A DNA stretch of 28,663 nucleotides, taken from JANLWK01 sp031364505. GTDB lineage: Bacteria; Eisenbacteria; RBG-16-71-46. The stretch spans positions 1 to 28,663 of the forward strand of contig JANLWK010000152.1 of the NCBI GenBank assembly GCA_031364505.1. The letters are read 5' to 3'. This document shows positions 15,560 to 23,889 of the stretch, one piece after another. The notes under the pieces were generated by a model. The model had not been told where the DNA came from, searched no databases, and saw only the letters and a list, made by a program, of their open reading frames with translations. A program made the translations under genes and the position numbers. Position 1 is the first letter of the stretch. Each line of letters begins with the position of its first letter.

Positions 15560-15649
15560 GGAGAGGTGGCCGAGTGGCTGAAGGTGGCGGTCTCGAAAAC
15601 CGTTAGGGGTGCAAGCCCCTCGAGGGTTCGAATCCCTCCCTCTCCGCCA
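15560..15649 (+). tRNA. tRNA-Ser (anticodon CGA)
   Basis: Class II tRNA of 90 nt including an encoded CCA (15647-15649). The acceptor GGAGAGG (15560-15566) pairs with CCTCTCC (15639-15645), with discriminator G at 15646. The D-arm begins GGCCGAGTGGCTGAAGG. The anticodon stem-loop has loop CTCGAAA with CGA at 15594-15596. A long variable arm (AGGGGTGCAAGCCCCT) is the serine hallmark, followed by GGTTCGAATCC. It reads UCG, a codon used heavily in the genes here. It lies directly downstream of the winged-helix/nucleotidyltransferase pair, a common place for accessory DNA. Confidence 0.97.
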
Positions 15650-15678
15650 GCCTGGGTGGAATTCCCCAAAGCTGCTCT

Positions 15679-15700
15679 GCCGCTTGCGTTTGCGGCTTTC
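15679..15700 (+). terminator. Weak hairpin after tRNA-Ser(CGA)
   Basis: A 5-bp stem GCCGC / GCGGC with an 8-nt loop is followed by TTT, 30 nt past the tRNA. The stem is short and the T-run is poor. Confidence 0.3.
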
Positions 15701-15732
15701 GCGCGGGCTCGGATGCGATAGACTCATGGCGT

Positions 15733-16149
15733 ATGCCTCGGACCCGCTCGACCTATGAAGCGAACGCTTGGCGCGTTCCGTTCATCCTGATCCTGATCAC
15801 GACAGTGGGACTGTCGTCGATCGCGGCGTGGGACATGCTCGGGCCCGGGTTGCTCTTCGTCCACGTCCGGAACCTTCGCGCGGTGCGGTTCGAGACCGTC
15901 GACGTGACGACCGGCAAGGGGCGGGTGAGCCTCGGCCGGATCCCCCCCGGCGAGTCGCGCATGAAGCGCGTCATGACCGTCACCGAGGGTGTGCCGTGGG
16001 TGTACACCGCAGCGGCCGACACGACGTTCGACACGTTGTCGGTGCCGGTGTTCCTGCAGCGACGGTCCAAGGGATTCATCTGGGTCGACTACCTGCCCGG
16101 CGGCAAGACGGAGATCAAGAAGTGGATGACGCCGATGTGGGACCTGTGA
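15733..16149 (+). CDS. Hypothetical single-pass membrane protein
   Basis: 138 residues. An N-terminal basic stretch is followed by one hydrophobic helix (about 14-35, WRVPFILILITTVGLSSIAAW). The rest is a predicted beta-rich periplasmic domain: LLFVHVRNLRAVRFETVDV, GRVSLGRIPPGESRMKRV and a C-terminal VDYLPGGKTEIKKW. The pattern N-x-T-like strand, then LG-x-I-x-PGE, is common in small Ig-like exported domains, but I do not recognise a family. The ATG at 15733 has no Shine-Dalgarno; TAGACT at 15719-15724 lies 8 nt upstream and could be a -10 giving a leaderless message. It ends 13 nt from the convergent TonB receptor stop. Confidence 0.65.
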   Translation: MPRTRSTYEANAWRVPFILILITTVGLSSIAAWDMLGPGLLFVHVRNLRAVRFETVDVTTGKGRVSLGRIPPGESRMKRVMTVTEGVPWVYTAAADTTFDTLSVPVFLQRRSKGFIWVDYLPGGKTEIKKWMTPMWDL

Positions 16150-16162
16150 CGCGAAAGCTTCC

Positions 16163-18370
16163 TCATCGAAACGTGAGCTGAGCTCCAGCGTTGAACGTGC
16201 GCCCTTCGAGAGGCGCCCACAGGTCCACCGTCTGTCGTCCTCCCGGGCCCGGCGCGGGCAGCACGAACGGCGCCCAACGCGTCTGGCGAACGTTGCCGAG
16301 GTTCTCGGCGTTCACGTAGGCGGTCACACGGCCGATGCGCTGCGAGGCGAGCACGCCGCAGGTGGCGTAGGGCACGCTCTCCGTCCGTTCGGGATCGTGC
16401 TGCAGGACCTGGCGGCCGATATAGAAGAGCTCGAAGCCGACGCGCGTTCCGGATTCGTCCTCGTCCCATGCGACGTCCAGCGCGGCGGTATGTCGGGGCA
16501 GGAGTGCCGCGTCCTCGCGATGCCCGGACTCGGGGCTCACTTCGGACGCGCGCAGCCATGCGTAGGTCGACGTCGCGACGATCGGTTCGCGACGGTAGAC
16601 CGCGAACAGTTCGGCGCCGTGCGTGCGGGTGGGGCCCGCCGCGTTGATCAGGGCCACCGCGCCGGCCGGCTGACCCGGGGATTCGTCCAGCAACACCGCG
16701 TGATCGATCGTCGAGCCGAACAGCGTCCCGTTCACTTCCAGTGCCCCGGCGCGTCCGGTCACGTCGAGCGACGCGCTGCGGCCACGCTCGGTCCGGAGTC
16801 CGGACGGGGGGACGAGCCGCGCGAGCGAAATGCTCTGGGCCTCCTCGGTGAACGGCGTGGGCACGGCGAAGCCGGCGCCGGCCGACAGCCGGGCCTCGAG
16901 CGTGTGGCCGGCGTGAACCAGGACTGCGGCCCGCTGGCTCCCGATCGTGCCCACGCGCGGGTGAGCATCGACGCGTTCCGTCGCCGTGGCCGACAACCAC
17001 GAGGTCGCCATGGCGGTGGCCTGCGCCATCAGCGCGGGAACCGTGTTCTCGTTGTCGAGGCCTTTCAGGCCGGCATTGCGATAGGCGTCGTCGCGCAGCG
17101 CCGCGCCCACCAGCCATACGACGCGCCCGCGTGCGTGCGACCACGTGGCCTCGGTGAACAGCGTATGCCGGAGCTCGTCGTAGTGGTCGCCGGCGACGGG
17201 CGAGTCGGCATCGTGGCTCCGGCGCTCGCCGCTGGCGGACGTCCGCACGGCAACCACCGTGGCGTCGCCGAATGGCCAGCGCGCGATGACGCCGGCATCC
17301 GCGCGTTGCGTCTCGATCCGCTCGTGGAACGGGAAGCCGGCGGGCGGCGTCGACGTCGCTCCACCATTCCGCGTCTCGGCCATCATGCCGACGGTCGCCA
17401 TCATCGATCGACCGCCGTCGCCGTGCCAGAACGCCCGGGGTCTCAACTCGCCACGCGTGACGCCCGGTAGATCCGCCCACCCGTCACGATCGACATCGGT
17501 CCGAGTCTGGTGATGTGCGCCGCCGAGCAGCGTCCAGCCCCAGCGCTCACTCCGCTGGCGCGCCAGCCAGACCGCGCCGTCGCTGCCGGAGCGACTCGTC
17601 TGGTTGATCAGCGCCAGGCTTTGATCGTGGCCCGCCGCCGGTCGCCGAGAGATCAAGTTGAGCACGCCCCCCAGTGCCGTTGGGCCGTACAAGGCGGTTG
17701 CCGCGCCTTTGACGACCTCGGCCTGCTCGAGGTCGATCGGCACGATCTGGATGAGCCCCAGTTCGGGAGCGCTCGCGCCGGTGAGCGGCAGGCCGTCGGT
17801 GAGGATCTCGGCGTAATGGCCGCGCAGGCCCTGGATCCTGAGGCTCGCACCCCCGGCGGCGGATGCGATCGGTTGCGCTCGGACACCGCTCATCTCGCTG
17901 AGCAGGGTCATGATGTCGCCGGGGTGCATCTGCCCCTTCTCGCTCACGTCGTCGCCGGCGAGCACCTCGATGCGCTCGGACTCCTCCTCGAGCCGGCGCG
18001 GCACGCGGGCCGTCGAGACGATGATCGGCTGGATGGGGAGGGGGCGCTCCAAAAGCGTGACGTCGAGGGTCGTGTCTCGATCGGTGGTCACCGCGAGGTC
18101 GACCGTGTCGGGCGCGAACCCGAGACGCGTGACCTCGAGGCGCGCCGGACCCTCGGGCAATTCGATGATCGCCACGCCCCGGGCATCGGTCGTGGCTCGG
18201 GCGTGCTCCGTCGCGATCGATGCGCCCTCGATCACCCGGCCGTCGGGGGCGTGGGCGCGGATGGTGACGCGCGCGTGCGCGAATGCCGGAGTGGCGGTGA
18301 GCATCCACGCCAGCACGGCCGTGGCCGCGGCCGCCCAGGGTGCCACGCGTCGCCGGCCGAGCGTGCCCAT
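16163..18370 (-). CDS. TonB-dependent outer-membrane receptor with carboxypeptidase-regulatory-like N-domain
   Basis: 735 residues. The start at 18370 gives a signal peptide (MGTLGRRRVAPWAAAATAVLAW...AFA). Residues about 33-110 are a CarboxypepD_reg-like Ig domain (VTIRAHAPDGRVIEGASI, ARGVAIIELPEGPARLEV). The plug follows (IIVSTARVPRR, GQMHPGDIMTLLSEMSGVR, ASLRIQGLRGHYAEILTDG, VVKGAATALYGPTALGGVLN), then a beta barrel ending ...FNAGAQLTFR with a terminal aromatic-x-R typical of barrel proteins. The plug resembles BtuB/FhuA-type receptors with a TATR/STAR-like start, but the ligand cannot be read. Its ATG overlaps the upstream spermidine-synthase-like stop by 1 nt (TAATG), so the two are co-translated. 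The open frame extends upstream through that gene but reads as Arg/Pro-rich noise there. Confidence 0.9.
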   Translation of the reverse strand: MGTLGRRRVAPWAAAATAVLAWMLTATPAFAHARVTIRAHAPDGRVIEGASIATEHARATTDARGVAIIELPEGPARLEVTRLGFAPDTVDLAVTTDRDTTLDVTLLERPLPIQPIIVSTARVPRRLEEESERIEVLAGDDVSEKGQMHPGDIMTLLSEMSGVRAQPIASAAGGASLRIQGLRGHYAEILTDGLPLTGASAPELGLIQIVPIDLEQAEVVKGAATALYGPTALGGVLNLISRRPAAGHDQSLALINQTSRSGSDGAVWLARQRSERWGWTLLGGAHHQTRTDVDRDGWADLPGVTRGELRPRAFWHGDGGRSMMATVGMMAETRNGGATSTPPAGFPFHERIETQRADAGVIARWPFGDATVVAVRTSASGERRSHDADSPVAGDHYDELRHTLFTEATWSHARGRVVWLVGAALRDDAYRNAGLKGLDNENTVPALMAQATAMATSWLSATATERVDAHPRVGTIGSQRAAVLVHAGHTLEARLSAGAGFAVPTPFTEEAQSISLARLVPPSGLRTERGRSASLDVTGRAGALEVNGTLFGSTIDHAVLLDESPGQPAGAVALINAAGPTRTHGAELFAVYRREPIVATSTYAWLRASEVSPESGHREDAALLPRHTAALDVAWDEDESGTRVGFELFYIGRQVLQHDPERTESVPYATCGVLASQRIGRVTAYVNAENLGNVRQTRWAPFVLPAPGPGGRQTVDLWAPLEGRTFNAGAQLTFR

Positions 18371-20571
18371 TACTTGAGCACGCTCAGCAGGCTCGCGTAG
18401 TCGTCGGTCCACACGCGCAGTCCCGCGCGCGTCTTCGGCGGCGCCCACTCCGGCGCGTTCATCAGCGCGCCGAGATCCTCGGGGCGATTCGCCAGCGCCG
18501 CCCACGTCGATGACGCCACGTGCTGCGCGAGCTGCGCATCGGTGACGTGGAGCTCGCGCACGCGGCACGTCAGCTTCGCGTCCTCGGCGAGCCGTGCCAC
18601 CACGGGCACCAGGTCGAAGTAGCGGTTCGACAGGTGGAACACCATGACGCCGCCGGGCGTGAGCCTCGACTGATACAGCGCCACCGCTTCCCGCGTGATC
18701 ATGTGGAGCGGGATCACGTCCGACGAATAGGCGTCGAGCACGATCATGTCGTACCGCTCGTCGGTCGCCTGGAGCATGCGCCGGGCGTCGCCGAGCACGG
18801 TGCGCACGGGAACCTTGCTGTTCGCGAGGAAGCAGAAGTAGCTCGTGTTGCTCGCGATGTCGCGCACGGCGGGGTCGATCTCGTAGCACGTCCAGTGCTG
18901 GCCGGGCTGCGAGTAGGCGGCCAGTTCGCCGGCGCCGAGGCCGGCGAGTCCGGCGCGGAGACCGGGGCGGCCGAGCGCCCGGAACACGTCGCCGGCGGGG
19001 CCCCGTGCGTGGTAGTAGCCGATCGGCTCGCGGCAGCCGTTGGGCCCCAGCCATTGCATGCCGTGCACGGTGGTGCCGTGGATGAGCCGGTGGAACTGGC
19101 GTGAGGCATCGTAGTCGACGCGCAGCACGCCGAAGAACGTGCGCTGCTCGTGGATGATCTGGCCGCGCGTGGCGAGGCCGGTCGGGTCGGCGAGCAGCAC
19201 CGCCGCGATCGCGAGCCCGAATCGCACCGGGCGCTTCGCCATGGCGCGCAGCGGGAAGGCGAGCAGCGCGTACAGTAGCGCCACGGCGCCGAAGCCGAAC
19301 ACGAGGCCCATCGACGTCACGAGCGCGTAGCAGCCGATCACGATCCCGCCCATCAGCACCGGGATCGCCACGTCGAGCACGCGGGTGCGCAGCCCGGGTG
19401 CCGCGTTCGAGCGGTTCGGCAGCGCCATCGCGGCGAGCACGATCGCGATCGGGTACTCGAGCACCGAGCGGAACGCGAGCGGCGCCACGATCGCGTTGAA
19501 GATGCCGCCCAGCGCACCTCCCGCGGCGAGCACCAGGTAGAACATCGTGAGCTGTGACGGCGCGGGGCGATCGCGCGCCAGCTCGCCGTGGCACACCATC
19601 GCGGACACGAACACAAGCAGCAGGTGGAGCCCGACGATCAACGGCAGCGGGCGGATGGCGTGCACCTGCATCACGATCATCAGCGGCAGCACGACGAGCG
19701 GCCAGGCGCGCGCCATCGTCAGGTGCGGCAGGGGCGGCCGCTTCGCGAACACGAGGATGAAGCTCGCGAGGTAGAGTGCGAGCGGCAGCACCCACAGCAG
19801 CGGAATCGCGGCGACGTCGGTGGTGATGTGCGTCGTGGCGCCCATCATCAGGCTCGACGGGATGAACGCGAGCAGGAGCCAGCGCAGCCGCCGACGCGCG
19901 GGCACGGGGGGGCCCGCGATCGCCGCGGCGGCGTCCACGCGGCGGTGGGCGCGGCCGGTTTGCCATGCGCACGCCGCGACGAGCAGCGCCAGCAGCACGT
20001 AGCCGGCCGTCCACATCGTGCTCTGCTGGCGCAGGCGCAGGGCGGGCTCGATCAGGAACGGGTAGCCGAGCAGGCCGACCATGCTGCCGACGTTGCTCGC
20101 GGCGTAGAGGAAGTACGGGTCGCGGGCCGACGGGTGGGCGCTGCCCGAGAACCACCGCTGCATCAGGGGCCCGGTCGTCGACACCACGAAGAACGGCAGC
20201 CCGACGCCCACCGCGAGCAGCGCCAGCACCCAAGGCACCGGATTGGATTCGGTCGGCGGCGACCAACCCCGAGGCACCGCGATCGGCAGGATGGCGAACG
20301 CGGCCAGTACCACGAGGGTATGGATGATCGCCTGCGAGCGGGCATGGAGTCTGCTAGTGAGCAGGTGCGCATAGCCGTAACCGGCCAGCAGAACGACCTG
20401 GTAGAACACGAGCGCGGTGTTCCAGACCGCGGGGGTGCCGCCCAGCAGTGGCAGCACCATGCGGGCGAACATGGGCTGCACCAGGAACAGGAGGGTCGCG
20501 CTGACGAGCACCGTCAGCGTGAACAGGGCAAGCATTCCCGCATTATCGGCCATCTCACGTGTCGCGGTCAT
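18370..20571 (-). CDS. Membrane-fused spermidine-synthase-like protein
   Basis: 733 residues from the ATG at 20571; ATGs at 20553 and 20535 are also possible. The first membrane phrase (MLALFTLTVLVSATLLFLVQ, MFARMVLPLLGGTPAVWNTA) aligns with the family from 20535 onward. About 12 hydrophobic helices occupy residues about 13-460, resembling an MFS-type transporter region. A C-terminal Rossmann domain follows: GLGAGELAAYSQPGQHW, CYEIDPAVRDIASN, VLGDARRMLQA, YDMIVLDAYSSDVIPLHMI and LTPGGVMVFHLSNRYFDLVP. These match polyamine-synthase folds (E-I-D ribose site, GDAR and LDAYSSD loops). Known family members make polyamines from decarboxylated SAM, but many membrane-fused forms are uncharacterised. 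The stop overlaps the TonB receptor ATG by 1 nt. Confidence 0.9.
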   Translation of the reverse strand: MTATREMADNAGMLALFTLTVLVSATLLFLVQPMFARMVLPLLGGTPAVWNTALVFYQVVLLAGYGYAHLLTSRLHARSQAIIHTLVVLAAFAILPIAVPRGWSPPTESNPVPWVLALLAVGVGLPFFVVSTTGPLMQRWFSGSAHPSARDPYFLYAASNVGSMVGLLGYPFLIEPALRLRQQSTMWTAGYVLLALLVAACAWQTGRAHRRVDAAAAIAGPPVPARRRLRWLLLAFIPSSLMMGATTHITTDVAAIPLLWVLPLALYLASFILVFAKRPPLPHLTMARAWPLVVLPLMIVMQVHAIRPLPLIVGLHLLLVFVSAMVCHGELARDRPAPSQLTMFYLVLAAGGALGGIFNAIVAPLAFRSVLEYPIAIVLAAMALPNRSNAAPGLRTRVLDVAIPVLMGGIVIGCYALVTSMGLVFGFGAVALLYALLAFPLRAMAKRPVRFGLAIAAVLLADPTGLATRGQIIHEQRTFFGVLRVDYDASRQFHRLIHGTTVHGMQWLGPNGCREPIGYYHARGPAGDVFRALGRPGLRAGLAGLGAGELAAYSQPGQHWTCYEIDPAVRDIASNTSYFCFLANSKVPVRTVLGDARRMLQATDERYDMIVLDAYSSDVIPLHMITREAVALYQSRLTPGGVMVFHLSNRYFDLVPVVARLAEDAKLTCRVRELHVTDAQLAQHVASSTWAALANRPEDLGALMNAPEWAPPKTRAGLRVWTDDYASLLSVLK

Positions 20572-20580
20572 GTGACCGCG
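20563..20580 (-). promoter_or_regulatory. Palindrome CGCGGTCATGTGACCGCG over the start of the spermidine-synthase-like gene
   Basis: Perfect 8-bp inverted repeat with a 2-nt centre. Read on the gene strand it contains GGTCACATGACC, identical to the core at 14504-14515. The ATG at 20571-20569 lies inside it. If translation really starts at 20553, the palindrome sits 9 nt upstream, as an operator would. Confidence 0.45.
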
Positions 20581-20950
20581 TCCCGAGTGCCTCGAAACGA
20601 GCCGCCGCCCGCCATCGCCTCGTCGCCGCCCGCCGTCCGGGGCCGCAGACACCGCGCTCGTAGTCACGCCGGCAGGGCCGGAAACGGCCGCCTGGGCGCC
20701 GGTCTTTGCCAAGGGCGTGCAACGATGGGCATTGACATTCGCTCCAAACAGGCGAACAGTACTGGGCACATCCCCGGGGACCGGTTGCCTCGGGGATCCC
20801 TCACCGGATGTCGATCGGGTGAGAGAACGCGCGCCCTATGGAGAGGACCCGCCTTCCCAGATCGACCCCCCCTCCCGTGAACTGCACCGGGTAGGCGACT
20901 GTTGTGCCGACGCGCTGTCCACCGTCGTCCGCACTCACAAGGAGAACCCC
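20572..20950. other. 379-nt divergent intergenic region
   Basis: No coding sequence seen. It contains the right half of the 20563-20580 palindrome; a hairpin with a GAAA tetraloop (GGCCG-GAAA-CGGCC, 20676-20689) whose stem continues with GGC/GCC; a TTGACA box at 20732; and a 7-bp stem ATCCCCG / CGGGGAT (20770-20797, loop 14 nt). The long leader before the TonB receptor gene could carry control elements, but I recognise no known riboswitch. Confidence 0.55.
20732..20760 (+). promoter_or_regulatory. Candidate promoter of the TonB receptor / surface protein / PorV operon
   Basis: A perfect -35 TTGACA (20732-20737) is followed after 17 nt by AACAGT (20755-20760), a poor -10. If used, the mRNA leader would be about 185 nt. 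Confidence 0.35.
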
Positions 20951-23857
20951 ATGGATCGCAGAGCCCTCTGGGCCGTCGTGATCGCCGCATGGGCTGCGAC
21001 GCTATTGTTGCCGCCGCCCAGTGCCCAGGCCGATGTCGTCGGCAAGCTGTCGGGCAAGGTCGTGAACGAGAAGAAGGAGCCCCTGCCCGGCGTCAACGTC
21101 CGCATCGAGGCGGCCCGCAAGGGAGTGGTCTCGGACGACCAGGGTCGCTTCGTCATCGTCGGCGTCCCGGCCGGCGAGTATCTCGTGAAGGCGAACGCGA
21201 TGGGCTACGCCGCGTTCGTCGCCGAGAAGGTGATGATCCGGCCCGACTTCACGACCGAGCTGACGATCGCGATGAGGATCGAGGCGGTCGAGATGCCCGA
21301 GGTGCGCGTCGAGGCCGAGCGCCCGCTGCTCCAGAAGGACGCGACGGGGACGACGCGGTTCATGAACGGGGAGGACATCCAGAAGCTGCCGACGCGCGGC
21401 TACCGCGACGCCGCCGCGCAGCAGACCGGCGTCGTCAACTTCCAGCGCCAGATCGACAACGAGTCCCAGAACAGCAACACGCTGATCATTCGCGGCGGGC
21501 GTCCGAACGAGACGGCGTACTTCGTCGACGGGTTCTCGCAACAGGATCCGCTCACCGGCACGTCGAGCACGTCAATCAGCAACAACGCGATCGAGGAGGT
21601 CGTGCTGCTCACCGGCGGCTTCTCGCCCGAGTACGGGCGCATCATGTCGGGTGCCGTGAACGTCGTGACGCGCGAGGGCGGCGACAAGTATTCGGGGTCG
21701 CTCGAGGCGGTGACCGACAACCTCTCCGGCGGCTGGGTCGGCGCGCCCAAGACCGACTACAACGTCTACGACGGCTCGATCGGCGGGCCGATCATCCCGG
21801 GCAACGACCGGCTGTCGTTCTACGCCTCGGGCGAGCGCCGCTGGCAGCGCGACCGCTTCCAGTCGTTCATCCCGGACGCGACGAAGGCCGAGTACCGGAG
21901 CCTGGGGCTGAACGATAACTTCGCGCCCCAGAACTCCTCGGCGGGCTACACGTACCAGGGCAAGATCTCGTACTCGATCACCGACAAGACCACGCTCAAG
22001 CTCGGCTCGCTGGGCTCCGAGGACAAGTGGCAGGAGTACGCGCACTCGTACCTGTTCAACCTGCCGCACACGCCGCGCTACCTGGACCGTAACCAGTCCT
22101 ACACGGCGACGCTGAACCAGGCGCTGAACGACAAGACGTACTACAACGTCGGCATCAGCTTCTTCGACACCAAGCGCAAGCGCGGTGACGGCGTCTACTT
22201 CGAGGACCTGTACGCGTATTACACGGCGACCGGCGGCACGGACTCCACGCCGTCCAACAACCCGCGCTTCGACCAGGACGTGCCCGTGTTCGTGACGCCG
22301 GGGCGCGTGGTGCCCGGATACCTGCAGCGCCGGTCGTCCTACTACGGCGTGCAGGGCGCGTTCACGTCGCAGATCAACTCGCACCACCAGCTCAAGTTCG
22401 GCGGCGACCTCCAGCGGCACACGCTGCGCTTCTTCCAGCACTATGCGGCGAACGAGCTGGGTGGCCAGGTGCCGAACGCGAAGGACTTCAATGCCTACGG
22501 CTACGACCTGACGTTCGACACCGTCCCCTACACGTACTTCGACGCGTCGGGCGATTCGTTCGTGACCGTGCCGGTGGTGCGCGGCGTGCACATCAACGAG
22601 TCGGACGGCGGGCGCGACGGCGCCAAGCATCCGAAGAACTTCTCGCTGTTCGCGCAGGACAAGTTCGAGCGCGAGGGCGTGGTCGTGAACGGCGGCATCC
22701 GCTACGACTACCTCACCACGGACACCGACGCGCTGATCGATCCGCTCCAGCCGCTGGGCGGCCGGGCAGATCCGACGAACAGCACGCTCGACGCGAACGA
22801 CCTGACGACGAACAAGACGTACCAGCGCTTCTCGCCGCGCGTCGGCATCGCGTTCCCGGTCGACGATCGAACGATCCTGCGCTTCAACTACGGCAAGTTC
22901 TTCCAGCAGCCGAATCTTCAGGACTTGTACACCTCGTACCGGTTCCTCGAATACAAGGTGAAGAGCGGCGGCTACTTCGTCGGCTTCGGCAACCCGAACC
23001 TGAGGCCCGAGCGCACGACGGCGTACGAGACCGGCGTCCAGCGCCTGTTCGGCGACCACGTGCGGTTCGACCTGACGGCCTACTACAAGGACGTGAAGGA
23101 CCTGGTCGAGATCGTCAACGTGCCGTCGACGCCGAAGAGTTTCAATACGTACCGCAACCGCGACTTCGCGACGATCAAGGGCCTGGACTTCGGCGTCACG
23201 ATGCGGCCGATTAACCACGTGTCGGGCTCGCTGAACTACAGCCTGTCGTATGCGCAGGGCACGGGATCGGTGTCGAACTCGCAGGGCAACATCGCGTGGA
23301 CGGCGAAGGAGCCGCCCAAGCAGACCGCGCCGCTCGACTTCGACCAGCGCCACAAGCTGTCGATGAACGCGGACTGGCGGCTCGACAAGGGTGAGGGGCC
23401 GAAGTGGAACGGTGCACACTGGTTCGAGAACTTCGGCGTGAACGTCCTGTTCAACGTGGCGAGTGGCACGCCGTACACCCCGACCGCGCCGTACAACGAG
23501 CTGACGCTCGCGAACGTCAGCACGGTGCCCATCGGCCCCGTGAACTCGCGCTACGGCCCGTGGTCCACGAGCCTCGACCTCAAGGTGGATCGCGGGTTCC
23601 ACCTCTGGAACGTCGACCTGAGCGCCTACGCCTGGGTGTTGAACGCGTTCGACGCGCACAACGCGGCGACCGTGTTCACGTCGACCGGATCGCCCGAGAC
23701 GACGGGCTTCCTCGACACCTCCGAGGGCCAGGGCGCGGCCGCGGACGCGGCGAGCAAGGGCAAGGACTACGAGGGCCTGTACAACGTGGCGCAGAACAAT
23801 CCGTCGTTCTACACGAATCCCCGTCTTGTCCGGTTCGGCATCCGGACCCAGTTCTAG
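20951..23857 (+). CDS. TonB-dependent receptor with carboxypeptidase-regulatory-like N-domain (Oar/SusC-style)
   Basis: 968 residues. The start at 20951 has AAGGAGA about 7 nt upstream and a signal peptide (MDRRALWAVVIAAWAATLLL...AQA). Residues about 31-110 are a CarboxypepD_reg domain (GKLSGKVVNEKKEPLPGVNV, GVVSDDQGRFVIVGVPAGEY). The plug has GEDIQKLPTRGYRDAAAQQ, TLIIRGGRPNETAYFVDGF, IEEVVLLTGGFSPEYGRIMS and GAVNVVTREGG. A large barrel follows and ends RLVRFGIRTQF, with a terminal Phe. The GGFSPEYG / SGAVNVVT plug is characteristic of receptors co-encoded with FlgD-tailed or T9SS proteins in FCB bacteria. The surface-protein gene begins 32 nt later, suggesting an operon. Ligand unknown; large peptides or glycans are usual for this type. 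Confidence 0.93.
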   Translation: MDRRALWAVVIAAWAATLLLPPPSAQADVVGKLSGKVVNEKKEPLPGVNVRIEAARKGVVSDDQGRFVIVGVPAGEYLVKANAMGYAAFVAEKVMIRPDFTTELTIAMRIEAVEMPEVRVEAERPLLQKDATGTTRFMNGEDIQKLPTRGYRDAAAQQTGVVNFQRQIDNESQNSNTLIIRGGRPNETAYFVDGFSQQDPLTGTSSTSISNNAIEEVVLLTGGFSPEYGRIMSGAVNVVTREGGDKYSGSLEAVTDNLSGGWVGAPKTDYNVYDGSIGGPIIPGNDRLSFYASGERRWQRDRFQSFIPDATKAEYRSLGLNDNFAPQNSSAGYTYQGKISYSITDKTTLKLGSLGSEDKWQEYAHSYLFNLPHTPRYLDRNQSYTATLNQALNDKTYYNVGISFFDTKRKRGDGVYFEDLYAYYTATGGTDSTPSNNPRFDQDVPVFVTPGRVVPGYLQRRSSYYGVQGAFTSQINSHHQLKFGGDLQRHTLRFFQHYAANELGGQVPNAKDFNAYGYDLTFDTVPYTYFDASGDSFVTVPVVRGVHINESDGGRDGAKHPKNFSLFAQDKFEREGVVVNGGIRYDYLTTDTDALIDPLQPLGGRADPTNSTLDANDLTTNKTYQRFSPRVGIAFPVDDRTILRFNYGKFFQQPNLQDLYTSYRFLEYKVKSGGYFVGFGNPNLRPERTTAYETGVQRLFGDHVRFDLTAYYKDVKDLVEIVNVPSTPKSFNTYRNRDFATIKGLDFGVTMRPINHVSGSLNYSLSYAQGTGSVSNSQGNIAWTAKEPPKQTAPLDFDQRHKLSMNADWRLDKGEGPKWNGAHWFENFGVNVLFNVASGTPYTPTAPYNELTLANVSTVPIGPVNSRYGPWSTSLDLKVDRGFHLWNVDLSAYAWVLNAFDAHNAATVFTSTGSPETTGFLDTSEGQGAAADAASKGKDYEGLYNVAQNNPSFYTNPRLVRFGIRTQF

Positions 23858-23878
23858 TCATGCGATCGAACCCGCAGC

Positions 23879-23883
23879 GGAGG
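23879..23883 (+). promoter_or_regulatory. Ribosome site deciding the start at 23890
   Basis: GGAGG is spaced 6 nt from ATG 23890. In-frame ATGs at 23860 and 23884 lie before or against it, so 23890 is the best start. Confidence 0.6.
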
Positions 23884-23889
23884 ATGCGC

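Noticed and set aside
18371..20266. Upstream extension of the minus-strand TonB receptor frame to 1,367 codons, as if fused
   Set aside because: The extension reads as Arg/Pro/Ala noise over the spermidine-synthase-like gene, and a signal peptide begins exactly at 18370.
21572..23659. A 695-codon minus-strand open frame inside the TonB receptor gene
   Set aside because: Same shadow character; the plus strand has signal peptide, plug and barrel motifs.
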